NCBI GenBank assembly: GCA_963779645.1
Contig: CAVZYX010000005.1
Location: 2,046,001 to 2,110,000 of the forward strand
DNA from: CALMBW01 sp963779645
GTDB lineage: Bacteria; Actinomycetota; CADDZG01; WHSQ01
Direction of reading: 5' to 3'
Length of the DNA: 64,000 nt
Shown: positions 8,836 through 16,464 of the stretch, piece after piece
Numbering within the stretch: position 1 is the stretch's first letter
How the letters are laid out: every line of letters starts with the position of its first letter
Position numbers and translations under genes: made by a program
The notes under the pieces: model-generated
Told to the model about the DNA's origin: nothing
What the model saw: only the letters and a program-made list of their open reading frames with translations
Database searches by the model: none

Positions 8836-9240
8836 TCAGCCTGCGAGCATCTGCCTGAGGTCCGTGCCTTCGGCCTCGACGCGTTCGGGGAGCAGCGACT
8901 TCTGGGACGGCTCTTCAAGTCCGTACTTGACGAGGAGATTCAGGTAATCCCGCTGGTACAGGACCTTGCATTTCACGTCCGGGTACAACTCCTGGAGCCT
9001 CCGAGCCTTGCGGTTCTTCTTGGTCACCAGCTTCTGGTTGAGCGTCGTGATCTCGATGTAAACGTCGAACTCGGGCAGGTAGAAGTCAGGTGAGAAGCGC
9101 TGCACCGGGTTCCCCGTCCGATCCCACTCGATGGTGAACGTGGTTGGCTCGTACTTCCAGGCGATCTGATAGAAGTCCAGAAGTTTGGCGAACTGCCGTT
9201 CGCTGTTGTGTGCGAATTCGACGGATTCGTGGGGAAGCAA
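8836..9240 (-). CDS. Small PD-(D/E)XK-like nuclease-fold protein
   Basis: A 134-residue protein with a restriction-endonuclease-like core: RFSPDFYLPEFDVYIEITTLNQKLVTKK gives an Asp, then Glu-x-Thr and a lysine cluster. The last motif is ExT rather than the classical ExK, so activity is uncertain. The listed start is a TTG without a ribosome site. The same frame stays open and protein-like (IRSALDTSLLP) up to CTG 9277-9279 or ATC 9280-9282, just after the MerR stop, where a purine-rich GAGGGGGG lies upstream; the true start may be there. It sits between a MerR gene and gcvT in one operon. Function unknown. Confidence 0.68.
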   Translation of the reverse strand: MLPHESVEFAHNSERQFAKLLDFYQIAWKYEPTTFTIEWDRTGNPVQRFSPDFYLPEFDVYIEITTLNQKLVTKKNRKARRLQELYPDVKCKVLYQRDYLNLLVKYGLEEPSQKSLLPERVEAEGTDLRQMLAG

Positions 9241-9284
9241 GGAAGTGTCCAGCGCTGATCTGATGTCCTTGCTCTGCAGGATCT

Positions 9285-9767
9285 CTAGCCCCCCTCGGCT
9301 CTCGGCCCACTCCGTAGGGGTAAACCGTACTCCACGTCGGTTGTTTCAGGCCGGAGTTCGGCAAGCGTTCCCTTCAGTTGGTCCTGTACCTGGTTGACGG
9401 CAACCACCGCTCCGAGGACCCCCTGACCCTTACGCAACAGGTCGATGACCTCTTTGTCGGAGGTGCAGGCGTAGACGCCTCCCCCATCCGTGACGATCGT
9501 GACGGTCGACCAGTCGTCCGACACGTGGTCCCGGAGGTACTCGATGGCGGAGCGAACCTTCTGGAGGCTGGCCCCGGCTTCGATGAGGCTCTTGATGAGC
9601 TTGAGTTGAAGCAGGTCACTGAAAGAGTAAAGGCGCTGGGTCCCGGAACCCTGGGCCGGCTGGAGGGTCGGCGAGACGAGTTCCGTCCGCGTCCAGTAGT
9701 CGAGCTGCCTATAAGTGATGCCGACGATCTTGCAGGTCTGTGGCCCGCGGTAACCGGCTTCTTTCAT
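9285..9767 (-). CDS. MerR-family transcriptional regulator (Rv1830-like)
   Basis: A winged-helix MerR DNA-binding domain occupies about residues 6-75 (KIVGITYRQLDYWTRTELVSPT, then RLYSFSDLLQLKLIKSLIEAGASLQKVRSAIEYL). It is followed by a short C-terminal domain (about 90-150) instead of a metal-binding loop. It occupies the place that Rv1830 has next to the DUF151 gene in mycobacteria. An AGGGGAGG ribosome site precedes the ATG. The promoter upstream carries palindromes that may be its own operator. MerR proteins bind between -35 and -10 and twist the promoter; the ligand here is unknown. Confidence 0.88.
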   Translation of the reverse strand: MKEAGYRGPQTCKIVGITYRQLDYWTRTELVSPTLQPAQGSGTQRLYSFSDLLQLKLIKSLIEAGASLQKVRSAIEYLRDHVSDDWSTVTIVTDGGGVYACTSDKEVIDLLRKGQGVLGAVVAVNQVQDQLKGTLAELRPETTDVEYGLPLRSGPRAEGG

Positions 9768-9815
9768 GGTGGAACCTCCCCTGCTAGGTCCTGCCGGGCG
9801 TTGGTTGCCCCGCAG

Positions 9816-9871
9816 CGACCCCCCGTTTAGCGACCCCCCGTTTAGCGAGTCACAAGCTCGTAGTTACGAGC
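9816..9871. repeat. 15-bp direct duplication plus perfect inverted repeat upstream of the MerR gene
   Basis: The 15-bp unit CGACCCCCCGTTTAG occurs twice in tandem (9816-9830 and 9831-9845). It is followed at 9856-9871 by a perfect inverted repeat, GCTCGTA, two bases, TACGAGC. Both lie in the 190-bp gap between the MerR gene and the DUF151 gene, in the MerR 5' leader. They could be an autoregulatory operator or mRNA structure. Confidence 0.5.
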
Positions 9872-9877
9872 ATGGAA

Positions 9878-9906
9878 AAGGTAAACCTTGAGCGCGCGCG
9901 TGTCAA
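9878..9906 (-). promoter_or_regulatory. Promoter of the MerR (Rv1830-like) gene with a palindrome over the -10
   Basis: On the minus strand TTGACA (9901-9906) is separated by 17 bp from TACCTT (9878-9883). The -10 overlaps the near-palindrome AAGGTAAACCTT (9878-9889). A dyad at this place fits MerR-type control of its own promoter, although classical MerR spacers are 19-20 bp. The -35 is the best consensus hexamer in the region. Confidence 0.5.
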
Positions 9907-9959
9907 TGACAACCTTCGATGAAAGGTTTAGGGCTGACCCTCCCGGGGGTTGAGGCTGA

Positions 9960-10439
9960 TCAGCTCTCGGTAGAGAAATCCTCGGGGGTGACTTGGTCCA
10001 GGAACTCGCGGAACTTCTCGACCTCGACCTCTTCGTCGTCTTTGAGCTCGATGCCCGCCGCTATGAGGACCTCCTCGGCGCCGTAGATCGGGGTTCCCAA
10101 CCGCACAGCCAGGGCCAGGGCATCCGAGGGCCGCGACGACACCTCGATCGTGCTCCCATTGCTGCTCATCCGGATGTTGGCGTAGAAGGTCTGGTCTATA
10201 AGCTCGCTGATCGTGATCGCCTCGACCTCGACGTTGGTCTCTTTGAGGATGTCGCGCAGGAGGTCGTGGGTCATGGGGCGCGGCGTCTGGATGCCCTGGA
10301 GAGCGAACGCGATCGCCGTTGCTTCGACCGCGCCTATCCAGATTGGCAGGTAACGCTCGCCGTCGACTTCCTTAAGAAGGACGATCGGCTGATTACTCGG
10401 CAGCTCTACCCTGACGCCGACCAGCGACATCTCGATCAT
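9960..10439 (-). CDS. DUF151 bifunctional nuclease-family protein (Rv1829-like)
   Basis: The 159-residue protein matches the DUF151/bifunctional nuclease family end to end. Conserved stretches include VLLKEVDGERYLPIWIGAVEATAIAFALQG, the central RPMTHDLL, and SSRPSDALALAVRLGTPIY. Plant members have been reported as DNase/RNases; bacterial roles are poorly defined, and the fold may act in small-molecule or nucleotide binding. Its position between two MerR genes copies the order Rv1828, Rv1829, Rv1830. The ATG at 10439 is the natural family start. Confidence 0.9.
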   Translation of the reverse strand: MIEMSLVGVRVELPSNQPIVLLKEVDGERYLPIWIGAVEATAIAFALQGIQTPRPMTHDLLRDILKETNVEVEAITISELIDQTFYANIRMSSNGSTIEVSSRPSDALALAVRLGTPIYGAEEVLIAAGIELKDDEEVEVEKFREFLDQVTPEDFSTES

Positions 10440-10486
10440 GGTTTCAGGCTAACACCCAGTCTTTCGCTACCTACTAGGGGGAAGGC

Positions 10487-11079
10487 TCAACCCGCGCCGG
10501 TTGGAAAGAGCTGCTCGACGTACATGTCGGGTTCTCCGACCAAACGTTTGAAGTCGTGGACCGCGAGGAGGTCTCGAACGTTGCGATAGAGGCCCTCGTG
10601 GTCGAGGCCGTAGCCGAGGACGAAGACGTCCGGGATCTCGAAACCTGCCCACTCGAGCGGTACCGGGATGATCCTCCGGGCCGACTTGTCCAGCAGGGTG
10701 ACCGCTTTCAAGGAGGCCGGTCCCCTGTCACCCAGCGTCCTACGCAGGTAATTGAGGGTCAGGCCGGTATCGACGATGTCCTCGACGATCAGGACATGTT
10801 CGCCTTCGATGCTGCGCTCGAGGTCCTTGACGATCCGAACCACCCCAGAGTTCGGGCGTCCGTCGCCGTAGGCAGAGATCGACATGAAATCGATGCCCAT
10901 ATCGATGTCCATGCGACGAACGAGGTCGGCGAGGAAGATGGATGATCCCTTGAGGACGCTGATCAGGACCGGCTTGGCGTCCAACTCTCTGTAGTGGTCG
11001 GAGATCTCGGTCCCCAGCTGTTCAACCCCGCGAGGAGGTCGGCTTCCGGGATCAGTACCTCCAGTTCGGTGGCCAGCTC
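10487..11079 (-). CDS. hpt: Hypoxanthine phosphoribosyltransferase, frameshifted near the N-terminus
   Basis: The main frame (10487-10984 and upstream) carries the PRPP-binding loop VLIVEDIVDTGLT, the LLDK segment and the purine-binding region with DVFVLGYGLDH. Upstream in this frame GTEISDHYREL is recognisable. The preceding family motif (EVLIPEADLLA) is found only in another frame. Joining the two near 11030, where a run of G occurs on the coding strand, restores a standard Hpt N-terminus, so one base is probably missing. No ATG, GTG or TTG was found in frame for the first segment, so the 5' end is approximate, just after the carboxypeptidase stop. The enzyme salvages hypoxanthine or guanine to IMP or GMP. 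Confidence 0.85.
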
Positions 11080-11080
11080 G

Positions 11081-12223
11081 TCACTCCTCTCCGGGCACCA
11101 CGTTAGAGACAACACCTAGGATCCACCCCAGCGTATCCGCCGCCCAGGAGGGTCCTTCATCCTCGGTCATCTCGTCACTCGCAACCGCGTCAAGACTGAC
11201 CGTCGTTGCTGAGCCGCTGGTAACGAATACGGTCCCGACGCTGTCACCCGCGCCAACGGGAAGGGCAACGGTACCGAGCGTCACCCGAACATCCACGCCG
11301 TCAGGGTCCCTCAGGCCTTTGGCGGTGTCCCCGACCACAACTTCCGACCCGCTCGAAACGGCACTGAAGAGGACACCCAACGAAGAGCCTTCCTCGAGCA
11401 ACGTCTCGCGGGACAGCCGGCGGAATCCGAAGTCGAGCAACGCGCGGCTGTCGGCGAAATGGTCGACCGAGCCGAGGGCAACGGCTATGACCCGGCGGCC
11501 CCGACGCTCCGCGGCCGAGATCAGCACGTTCCCGGCGTCGCTCGTGAAGCCGGTCTTCACCCCGATGGCGCCGCGGTAACCCTCAAGTAGTTCATTAGTG
11601 TTTGTCAGCTCTATCGATCGGGTGGAGCTCGTGATCGATCCATGGGCCGACGCCACCATCGAGGCGAGAAGTGGGTCTTCGAGGAAACGCTCGGTGATCA
11701 CGACCAGGTCGTTGGCCGTCGAGTAGTGCTCCGCTGCATCGAGGCCGTGTGAGGTGACGAAATGGGTATCGGTCGCGCCCAGGTCGGCTGCGAACCCGTT
11801 CATCTCGCTGACGAAGGCGGTTTCGGATCCGTTGACGTGTTCGGCCAGGGCGACGGCTGCATCGTTACTGGAGTTCAGCAGCATCCCCAAGAGGAGCTCC
11901 TCGACGGAGAGGCTCTCCCCCGCCTCCAAGGACAGCTTGCCTCCCTCGGTTGCTGCAGCACCCGCCGAAACCGTCACCTCGTCGGCCATGGTGGCGGTTG
12001 CCCGGGTTACGAGAGCGGTGACCAACTTGGTCGTGCTGGCTATAGCGACTCGTTCGTCGGCGTTGCGCGACCACAGGATCTCACCGGTGTCGCTCACTAC
12101 CAGGCAGGCGTAACAGGAGATCTGAGTGGGGGGTGCGGCCCAGGACGGCCGAACATCGAGGAGAGCGACCAGCAAGGTGAGCGCGATGAACGCGCCGGTA
12201 TAGATATGTCTACGTGTCGACAA
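11081..12223 (-). CDS. D-alanyl-D-alanine carboxypeptidase (peptidase S11, PBP5/6 type)
   Basis: The three active-site motifs of serine D,D-peptidases are present: SxxK in ASTTKLV, SxN in NSSNDAAV and KTG in GVKTGFTSDAG. A signal peptide (STRRHIYTGAFIALTLLVALL, cleavage near SWA-APP) and a hydrophobic C-terminal segment (TLGWILGVVSNVV) suggest an exported, membrane-attached enzyme. It trims the terminal D-Ala of peptidoglycan stem peptides. I chose the TTG at 12221-12223 because the signal peptide begins there; the longer frame overlaps the MerR gene. An AGGAG lies about 12 bases upstream. The start codon sits within octamer array A2. Confidence 0.92.
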   Translation of the reverse strand: MSTRRHIYTGAFIALTLLVALLDVRPSWAAPPTQISCYACLVVSDTGEILWSRNADERVAIASTTKLVTALVTRATATMADEVTVSAGAAATEGGKLSLEAGESLSVEELLLGMLLNSSNDAAVALAEHVNGSETAFVSEMNGFAADLGATDTHFVTSHGLDAAEHYSTANDLVVITERFLEDPLLASMVASAHGSITSSTRSIELTNTNELLEGYRGAIGVKTGFTSDAGNVLISAAERRGRRVIAVALGSVDHFADSRALLDFGFRRLSRETLLEEGSSLGVLFSAVSSGSEVVVGDTAKGLRDPDGVDVRVTLGTVALPVGAGDSVGTVFVTSGSATTVSLDAVASDEMTEDEGPSWAADTLGWILGVVSNVVPGEE

Positions 12224-12235
12224 ATCGATAGTGCT
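12204..12235 (+). repeat. Octamer array A2 over the D,D-carboxypeptidase start
   Basis: Four unspaced units, ATATGTCT, ACGTGTCG, ACAAATCG and ATAGTGCT, run across the TTG start codon and ribosome-site region of the carboxypeptidase gene. They keep the (A/G)T core of the family at positions 5-6, most with C at position 7, and contain the near-palindrome GTGTCGACAAAT. Confidence 0.68.
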
Positions 12236-12263
12236 CCTCCGCGTCGGAACGCCGCCGGGAATG

Positions 12264-12977
12264 CTAGAGGAGCTCGCGAGCGGCCGCACGAAGCATGCCC
12301 TCGCGCATCGACCTCGAAAGGCCCTCGAGCTTGCGGACCGTTTCCCCCGCCTCACGCGCCCCGTCGGGATCCCGGCGGTGGGCCGTGGGCGTGATCAGCT
12401 GCTCGAAGAAAGCGATCTCACGATCGGCGAACTGCTTGTACATACGAAGATGGCGAGCCTCGAGCCCCAGGCCGAGGAAACCTCGGGCTGCCTGCGCAAC
12501 CAGCAGGTCGTTCTCGTCGTACGAGCCGTCGCGCGCCGAGATAACGCCGAAATCCTCCAACCCAGCTAGTTCGACCTCGTTCAGTCCCGACGCGGAGATG
12601 AGCTCGCTGCGGGTCATCTGGACCCCGGTCAGATCCGAAGCCCCGTTGGTCGAGGGTGCTGCTTGGGTCGGGGGGGCAGGAAGTGGCCCGGGGGCCACTC
12701 CACCGGAGCGCTCCAGGGGGCCGTCTCCTACCGCTATACGGTCCTTGATGACCTTTAAGGGCAGGAAGTGGTCTCGCTGGAGGGTCAGGATGTAGCGGAG
12801 CCTGGCCAGGTCCTTCTCGTAGAACTTGCGGTAGCCAGACTGGGTCCTCTCAGGCTCAAGGAGACCTTCAGACTCTAGGAACCTGATCTTCGAGATGCTG
12901 ATGTCCGAGAACTCCGGGCGGACGGCCTCCAGCACCTCGCCGATGCTCAGGTAGTCACGCGACCTTGATAGAGGCAT
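12264..12977 (-). CDS. ftsR: MerR-family regulator FtsR (Rv1828-like)
   Basis: An N-terminal MerR winged helix (about 8-80: LSIGEVLEAVRPEFSDISISKIRFLESEGLL, then SGYRKFYEKDLARLRYI) is followed by a Pro/Ala-rich linker (about 90-115). A C-terminal domain with DENDLLVAQAARGFLGLGLEARHLRMY then follows. This two-domain pattern and the location directly after garA are those of Rv1828/FtsR. Work on corynebacterial FtsR showed that it activates ftsZ; that role is assumed here, not shown. It starts 3 bp after the garA stop, so the two genes are co-transcribed. Confidence 0.88.
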   Translation of the reverse strand: MPLSRSRDYLSIGEVLEAVRPEFSDISISKIRFLESEGLLEPERTQSGYRKFYEKDLARLRYILTLQRDHFLPLKVIKDRIAVGDGPLERSGGVAPGPLPAPPTQAAPSTNGASDLTGVQMTRSELISASGLNEVELAGLEDFGVISARDGSYDENDLLVAQAARGFLGLGLEARHLRMYKQFADREIAFFEQLITPTAHRRDPDGAREAGETVRKLEGLSRSMREGMLRAAARELL

Positions 12978-12980
12978 ATC

Positions 12981-13451
12981 TCAGCTCCCGGTAAGGAAGA
13001 CCAACTTGAACTTCCCGATCTGGATCTCGTCGCCCGAGTGGAGATCGGCTTCCTCAACACGTTCCCGATTGACGTAGGTCCCGTTGAGGCTCCCGACGTC
13101 GTGCAGCGTGAATCCTTCAGATCCCCGCCTGATCTCGGCGTGCTTGCGAGACACGGTGATGTCGTCGAGGAAGATCGCACTCTCGGGGTGGCGACCGATA
13201 GCGGTCGAGTCCGTGTCCAGGAAGAACTTGCTCCCGGCGTTCGGACCCCGCTTCACGATGAGGACGGCCCTCCCGCCTTCGAGCTCCTCCGGCGATATAT
13301 GGATCTCTTCTTCGATGTCCGACTCGAGCTCGCCCGCCGCGAATGAGATCGTCGTGGTCGAGTCGGTGGCCGAGTCGCTGAGTGGCTGACCGCAAGACGA
13401 GCAGAAGTTGGCTCCCTCGGGGTTGCGGTGACCACAGTTGGTACAGAACAT
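12981..13451 (-). CDS. garA: GarA-like FHA-domain regulator with N-terminal zinc ribbon
   Basis: A C4 zinc ribbon (residues 1-25: FCTNCGHRNPEGANFCSSCG) precedes a Ser/Thr segment with DSTTTISF and a C-terminal FHA domain (about 62-150) containing GRHPESAIFLDD, VSRKHAEI and GSLNGTYVN. In mycobacteria GarA is phosphorylated by PknB/PknG on an N-terminal TT motif and controls 2-oxoglutarate enzymes; the TTT here is the likely equivalent. Mycobacterial GarA lacks the zinc ribbon, so this is an extended version. The ATG lies about a dozen bases from a promoter -10, so the message is probably leaderless. Confidence 0.9.
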   Translation of the reverse strand: MFCTNCGHRNPEGANFCSSCGQPLSDSATDSTTTISFAAGELESDIEEEIHISPEELEGGRAVLIVKRGPNAGSKFFLDTDSTAIGRHPESAIFLDDITVSRKHAEIRRGSEGFTLHDVGSLNGTYVNRERVEEADLHSGDEIQIGKFKLVFLTGS

Positions 13452-13460
13452 GCGGCTGAC

Positions 13461-13488
13461 CCTATAGCGAAGCTTTAGGGTTGGTCAA
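13461..13488 (-). promoter_or_regulatory. Promoter of the garA-ftsR operon (likely leaderless)
   Basis: On the minus strand TTGACC (13483-13488), a 16-bp spacer and TATAGG (13461-13466) lie immediately before the garA ATG (13449-13451). The predicted transcription start falls only a few bases before the ATG, and no ribosome-binding site fits between. Confidence 0.6.
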
Positions 13489-13504
13489 CTCGGTCGAGAC
13501 GGGA

Positions 13505-13897
13505 TCAGTGGGAACCCTCCTGTGTGAGGTGGGCGTAGTCCTCGGCCGACATGAGACCGTCGAGGGCTGCACCTCCGGCATCGATAACCACGAGCCACCC
13601 GGCACCGTAAGGATCGGTGTTAACGAGCTCCGGGTCGGCTTCTACCTCGGCGTTGCGTTCGACGACGGTGCCACTGACCGGGCTATAGACGTCCGAGACG
13701 GACTTCGTCGATTCGACCTCCCCCATCGGCTGGCCGGCCTCGACCTCTGTCCCGGCTTCGGGGAGCCCGACGAAGACGACGTCGCCGAGCTGATCCTGCG
13801 CGAAGTGAGTGATGCCCACCACCACGCGACCGTCCCGCTCGAGGGCCCACTCGTGCTCTTTCGTGTAACGGCGATCGCTCGGAAGCTCAACCGACAC
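13505..13897 (-). CDS. gcvH: Glycine cleavage system H protein
   Basis: 130 residues, standard length. The lipoyl-attachment lysine lies in GEVESTKSVSDVYSPVSG, and the protein opens with RRYTKEHEWA as usual. It carries the lipoyl arm that shuttles the aminomethyl group among P, T and L proteins. The start is GTG (13895-13897) with AAAGGAG seven bases upstream. Array A3 lies 30-70 bp upstream, in the promoter zone. The gcvT/gcvPA/gcvPB genes are downstream on the same strand, separated by the garA-to-MerR block, as in mycobacteria. Confidence 0.96.
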   Translation of the reverse strand: MSVELPSDRRYTKEHEWALERDGRVVVGITHFAQDQLGDVVFVGLPEAGTEVEAGQPMGEVESTKSVSDVYSPVSGTVVERNAEVEADPELVNTDPYGAGWLVVIDAGGAALDGLMSAEDYAHLTQEGSH

Positions 13898-13927
13898 CGA
13901 TGCTCCTTTCCTGGGTCAACATGGTCA

Positions 13928-13967
13928 ACTTGTCGACATATCGCTATGTCGCTTCACTTTGAGTCAC
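13928..13967 (+). repeat. Octamer array A3 upstream of gcvH
   Basis: Units ACTTGTCG, ACATATCG, CTATGTCG, then two weaker ones, run without spacing through the end of the upstream sugar-nucleotide gene (its TAG is at 13944-13946) into the gcvH upstream region. TGTCGACA is at 13931-13938. Confidence 0.68.
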
Positions 13968-16445
13968 TTCGTAAACGAGAGCCGCGTAGCGGTCGGCTAT
14001 CGCTTCGGCCTCGGCTTCGGTTGGACCTTCGGCCCAGATCCGACACTGAGGATCGTCGGGCAAAGGGATCACCAATGCCCAACCGTTGTCCTCGATGACC
14101 TTGACGCCATCGACCAACTGCAGCCGGTCCGAAGGGGCCGACAACGCAACGTTACGCATGACTGCACCCTTCTGGTGCCACGGTGTCGGCACGTCCCGTC
14201 GAGCGATGTGCACATCGGGAAGCTCGTCGAGCCATTCCGACAGCGGCCGTCCGGCACCCGTCACCAGTTCGAGCGTCTTCAGGAACGTCATAAGTCCGTC
14301 GGGCGCGGGCATGAAGTCGGGGAACAGTAGGGAGCCCTCCGCGTCACCGGCGAACCCAACATCGGGCTGTCCGGCTCTGGCCATCAGGGCCGGGAGGGCC
14401 GTGGGGGTCCACTGGATCTGAGCTCCGTGCTCGTCGGCGATCCGCTGGCAGTAGTTCGACGCCGACACGGGAACCGCTATGCCCTTGACCCCCCTGCCGG
14501 CTTCGTGGCGGATAAAGGCCAGCAGAGCGTTGTCGTGCGGCACGTTGCGTCCTCGGTCATCGACGATGTGAGCGATCTCTCCGCCGGGCTCGAGGAGAAC
14601 TCCCAGGTCAGAACCCGAGTTGCGGACGTGGACCGCGAGACCTTCGAGGAATCCCTGTAGGTCCTCAGACACCAGCACCGGGCGGTGCTCATCGGTGAAA
14701 GCCCGAACCGCCAGCGCCTCGCAACCGAGGCGGCCCATGATCGATGGGCCCACAAGTGACATCGGCCCGTATGCATAATCGACGACGACCTTGGGGGCTC
14801 GGGTCCTGATGGACTTGATGTCGACGGCTCTCAGAAGGCCGGTCGCGTACTGCTCCAAGGCGCGCGGCGGGAACTCGAGTTCCCCTAGAGCCCTAGGCCC
14901 CGGCCTCCGGTAGTCCTCCCTGAAGAAGATCCGCTCGATCTTGCGCTGTGCCCCTTCGGAGAGGTCCGCTCCGTCTGCATCGAAGAGCCGTATCTCCACC
15001 ACCTCGGGATCACGAGGCGAGGTCCGTACGCTGATCCCGCCGGCAGCCTGCTCGCTCCGGACGGTGAACCTGGTGAGAGGCAAGGGGACGAGCTCGAGGT
15101 CATGAACGGTCACCCCCGCGGAGTTGAGGCCGGCGATGATCGCCCTCTTGAGCGCCCGCGCTGCCCTGCTGGCGTCTCGTCCGGTCACGACGACACTGCC
15201 TCGTTTGAGGGTGGTTCCGTACGCCATGGCCAGCCGGACGGCGACCTGGGGAGTCACTCCAACGTTGACCAGACCGGACACACCTCGAGACCCGAACAGC
15301 GTGCGGCTCCCCCGGCGCTCGTGAACGATGCTCTGGGTCACGATGGCGCCGGCATCGACGGTTCTCGAAGGGTAGATCTTTACTCGAGGCTTGATCACGG
15401 CTCCCGCTCCGACGACGACGTCGTCTCCGGTGACGGCCCCCTCTTCGAGCACAGCTCCCTTGTCGAGGGACGAGCCGCGCCCCAAGACTCCACCGCGGAC
15501 CTGTCCCATCGGCCCCACGTGAGCTCGGTCCATGACCACGCCTTGCGAGACCCGGGCGTCATTACCGACGAGCACGTTGTAGCCGAGGACGGCGTAGGGA
15601 CCGATCACCGATCCGGCACCGATCCGCACGTTGTCCCCGACGATCGCCGGTCCTTCCAAGCGGGCCGTCGGATCGATCTCGACGTCCTCGCCAACCAGCA
15701 CTCCGGGACGCAACTCGAACCCCGGGACCTGCACCTTGACCCTCCGGGCCAGAACGTCTCGGCTCGCCTGGAGGTAAGCGTCGGTGTTGCCCACGTCGGT
15801 CCAGTAGGCCTCGGTTACGTAACCGAACAGGTCGAGACCCTTGTCGAGCATCAATGGGAAGAGCTCGGACGAGAAGTCGTAGGGCTGGTCGGGCGGGATC
15901 AGATCGAGGACCTCCGGCTCCAAAACGTAGATGCCGGTGTTGATCGTGTCGGTGAAGACCTGTCCCCAGGTCGGCTTCTCGAGGAAGCGCTCGATCCGCC
16001 CCGCCTCGTCCGTCATCACGATGCCGAACTCGAGGGGATCCTTCATCCGCTTCAGAACGAGTGTGGCGGCCGACCCCTTCGCTCGATGAAAGGCGATGAC
16101 ATCGCTCAGATCCAGGTCTGTCAAAGAGTCTCCCGAGATGACGACGAAAGTCCCGTCGAGCAGATCCTGCGCGGCACAGACGGAGCCTGCGGTGCCCAGC
16201 GGGACCTCCTCGGTGGCGTACGAGAGAGAGACCCCAAGGTCGGAGCCGTCCCCGAAGTAGTTCCGGATGACCGATGACAAGAACTGAACGGTCGCGACCA
16301 CATCCGTGATCCCGTGCTGTCGAAGCAGCAGGAGGATGTGCTCCATCAAAGGCCGATTCGCTACCGGCAGCATGGGCTTGGGCATGTTGCCGGTCAACGG
16401 ACGCAGCCGGGAGCCTTCGCCACCCGCCATGATCACCGCTTGCAT
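13944..16445 (-). CDS. Mannose-1-phosphate guanylyltransferase/phosphomannomutase-like fusion
   Basis: The N-terminal nucleotidyltransferase (about 1-235) has the signature MAGGEGSRLRPLTGNMPKPMLPV. Left-handed beta-helix repeats follow (about 250-370: LEGPAIVGDNVRIGAGS and onward). The C-terminal half has the alpha-D-phosphohexomutase layout with VTGRDASRAARALKRAI in the place of the usual TASHNP-type serine loop. The enzyme probably makes GDP-mannose or a related NDP-sugar. The mutase loop is atypical, so that half may be regulatory; such fusions are common in actinobacteria. I start at MQAVIMAGG, where GGGAGG precedes the ATG; the longer frame overlaps pgsA. Confidence 0.85.
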   Translation of the reverse strand: MQAVIMAGGEGSRLRPLTGNMPKPMLPVANRPLMEHILLLLRQHGITDVVATVQFLSSVIRNYFGDGSDLGVSLSYATEEVPLGTAGSVCAAQDLLDGTFVVISGDSLTDLDLSDVIAFHRAKGSAATLVLKRMKDPLEFGIVMTDEAGRIERFLEKPTWGQVFTDTINTGIYVLEPEVLDLIPPDQPYDFSSELFPLMLDKGLDLFGYVTEAYWTDVGNTDAYLQASRDVLARRVKVQVPGFELRPGVLVGEDVEIDPTARLEGPAIVGDNVRIGAGSVIGPYAVLGYNVLVGNDARVSQGVVMDRAHVGPMGQVRGGVLGRGSSLDKGAVLEEGAVTGDDVVVGAGAVIKPRVKIYPSRTVDAGAIVTQSIVHERRGSRTLFGSRGVSGLVNVGVTPQVAVRLAMAYGTTLKRGSVVVTGRDASRAARALKRAIIAGLNSAGVTVHDLELVPLPLTRFTVRSEQAAGGISVRTSPRDPEVVEIRLFDADGADLSEGAQRKIERIFFREDYRRPGPRALGELEFPPRALEQYATGLLRAVDIKSIRTRAPKVVVDYAYGPMSLVGPSIMGRLGCEALAVRAFTDEHRPVLVSEDLQGFLEGLAVHVRNSGSDLGVLLEPGGEIAHIVDDRGRNVPHDNALLAFIRHEAGRGVKGIAVPVSASNYCQRIADEHGAQIQWTPTALPALMARAGQPDVGFAGDAEGSLLFPDFMPAPDGLMTFLKTLELVTGAGRPLSEWLDELPDVHIARRDVPTPWHQKGAVMRNVALSAPSDRLQLVDGVKVIEDNGWALVIPLPDDPQCRIWAEGPTEAEAEAIADRYAALVYEVTQSEAT

Positions 16446-16464
16446 CCGGCCTCCCCCGATGGAG

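Noticed and set aside
8836..9240. Restriction-modification or toxin-antitoxin system around the nuclease-like gene
   Set aside because: No methylase, specificity subunit or antitoxin-like neighbour is present. The surroundings are metabolic and regulatory genes.
15102..16277. 391-codon plus-strand frame
   Set aside because: It is antisense to the guanylyltransferase/phosphomannomutase fusion and reads as low-complexity His/Asp/Arg shadow sequence.
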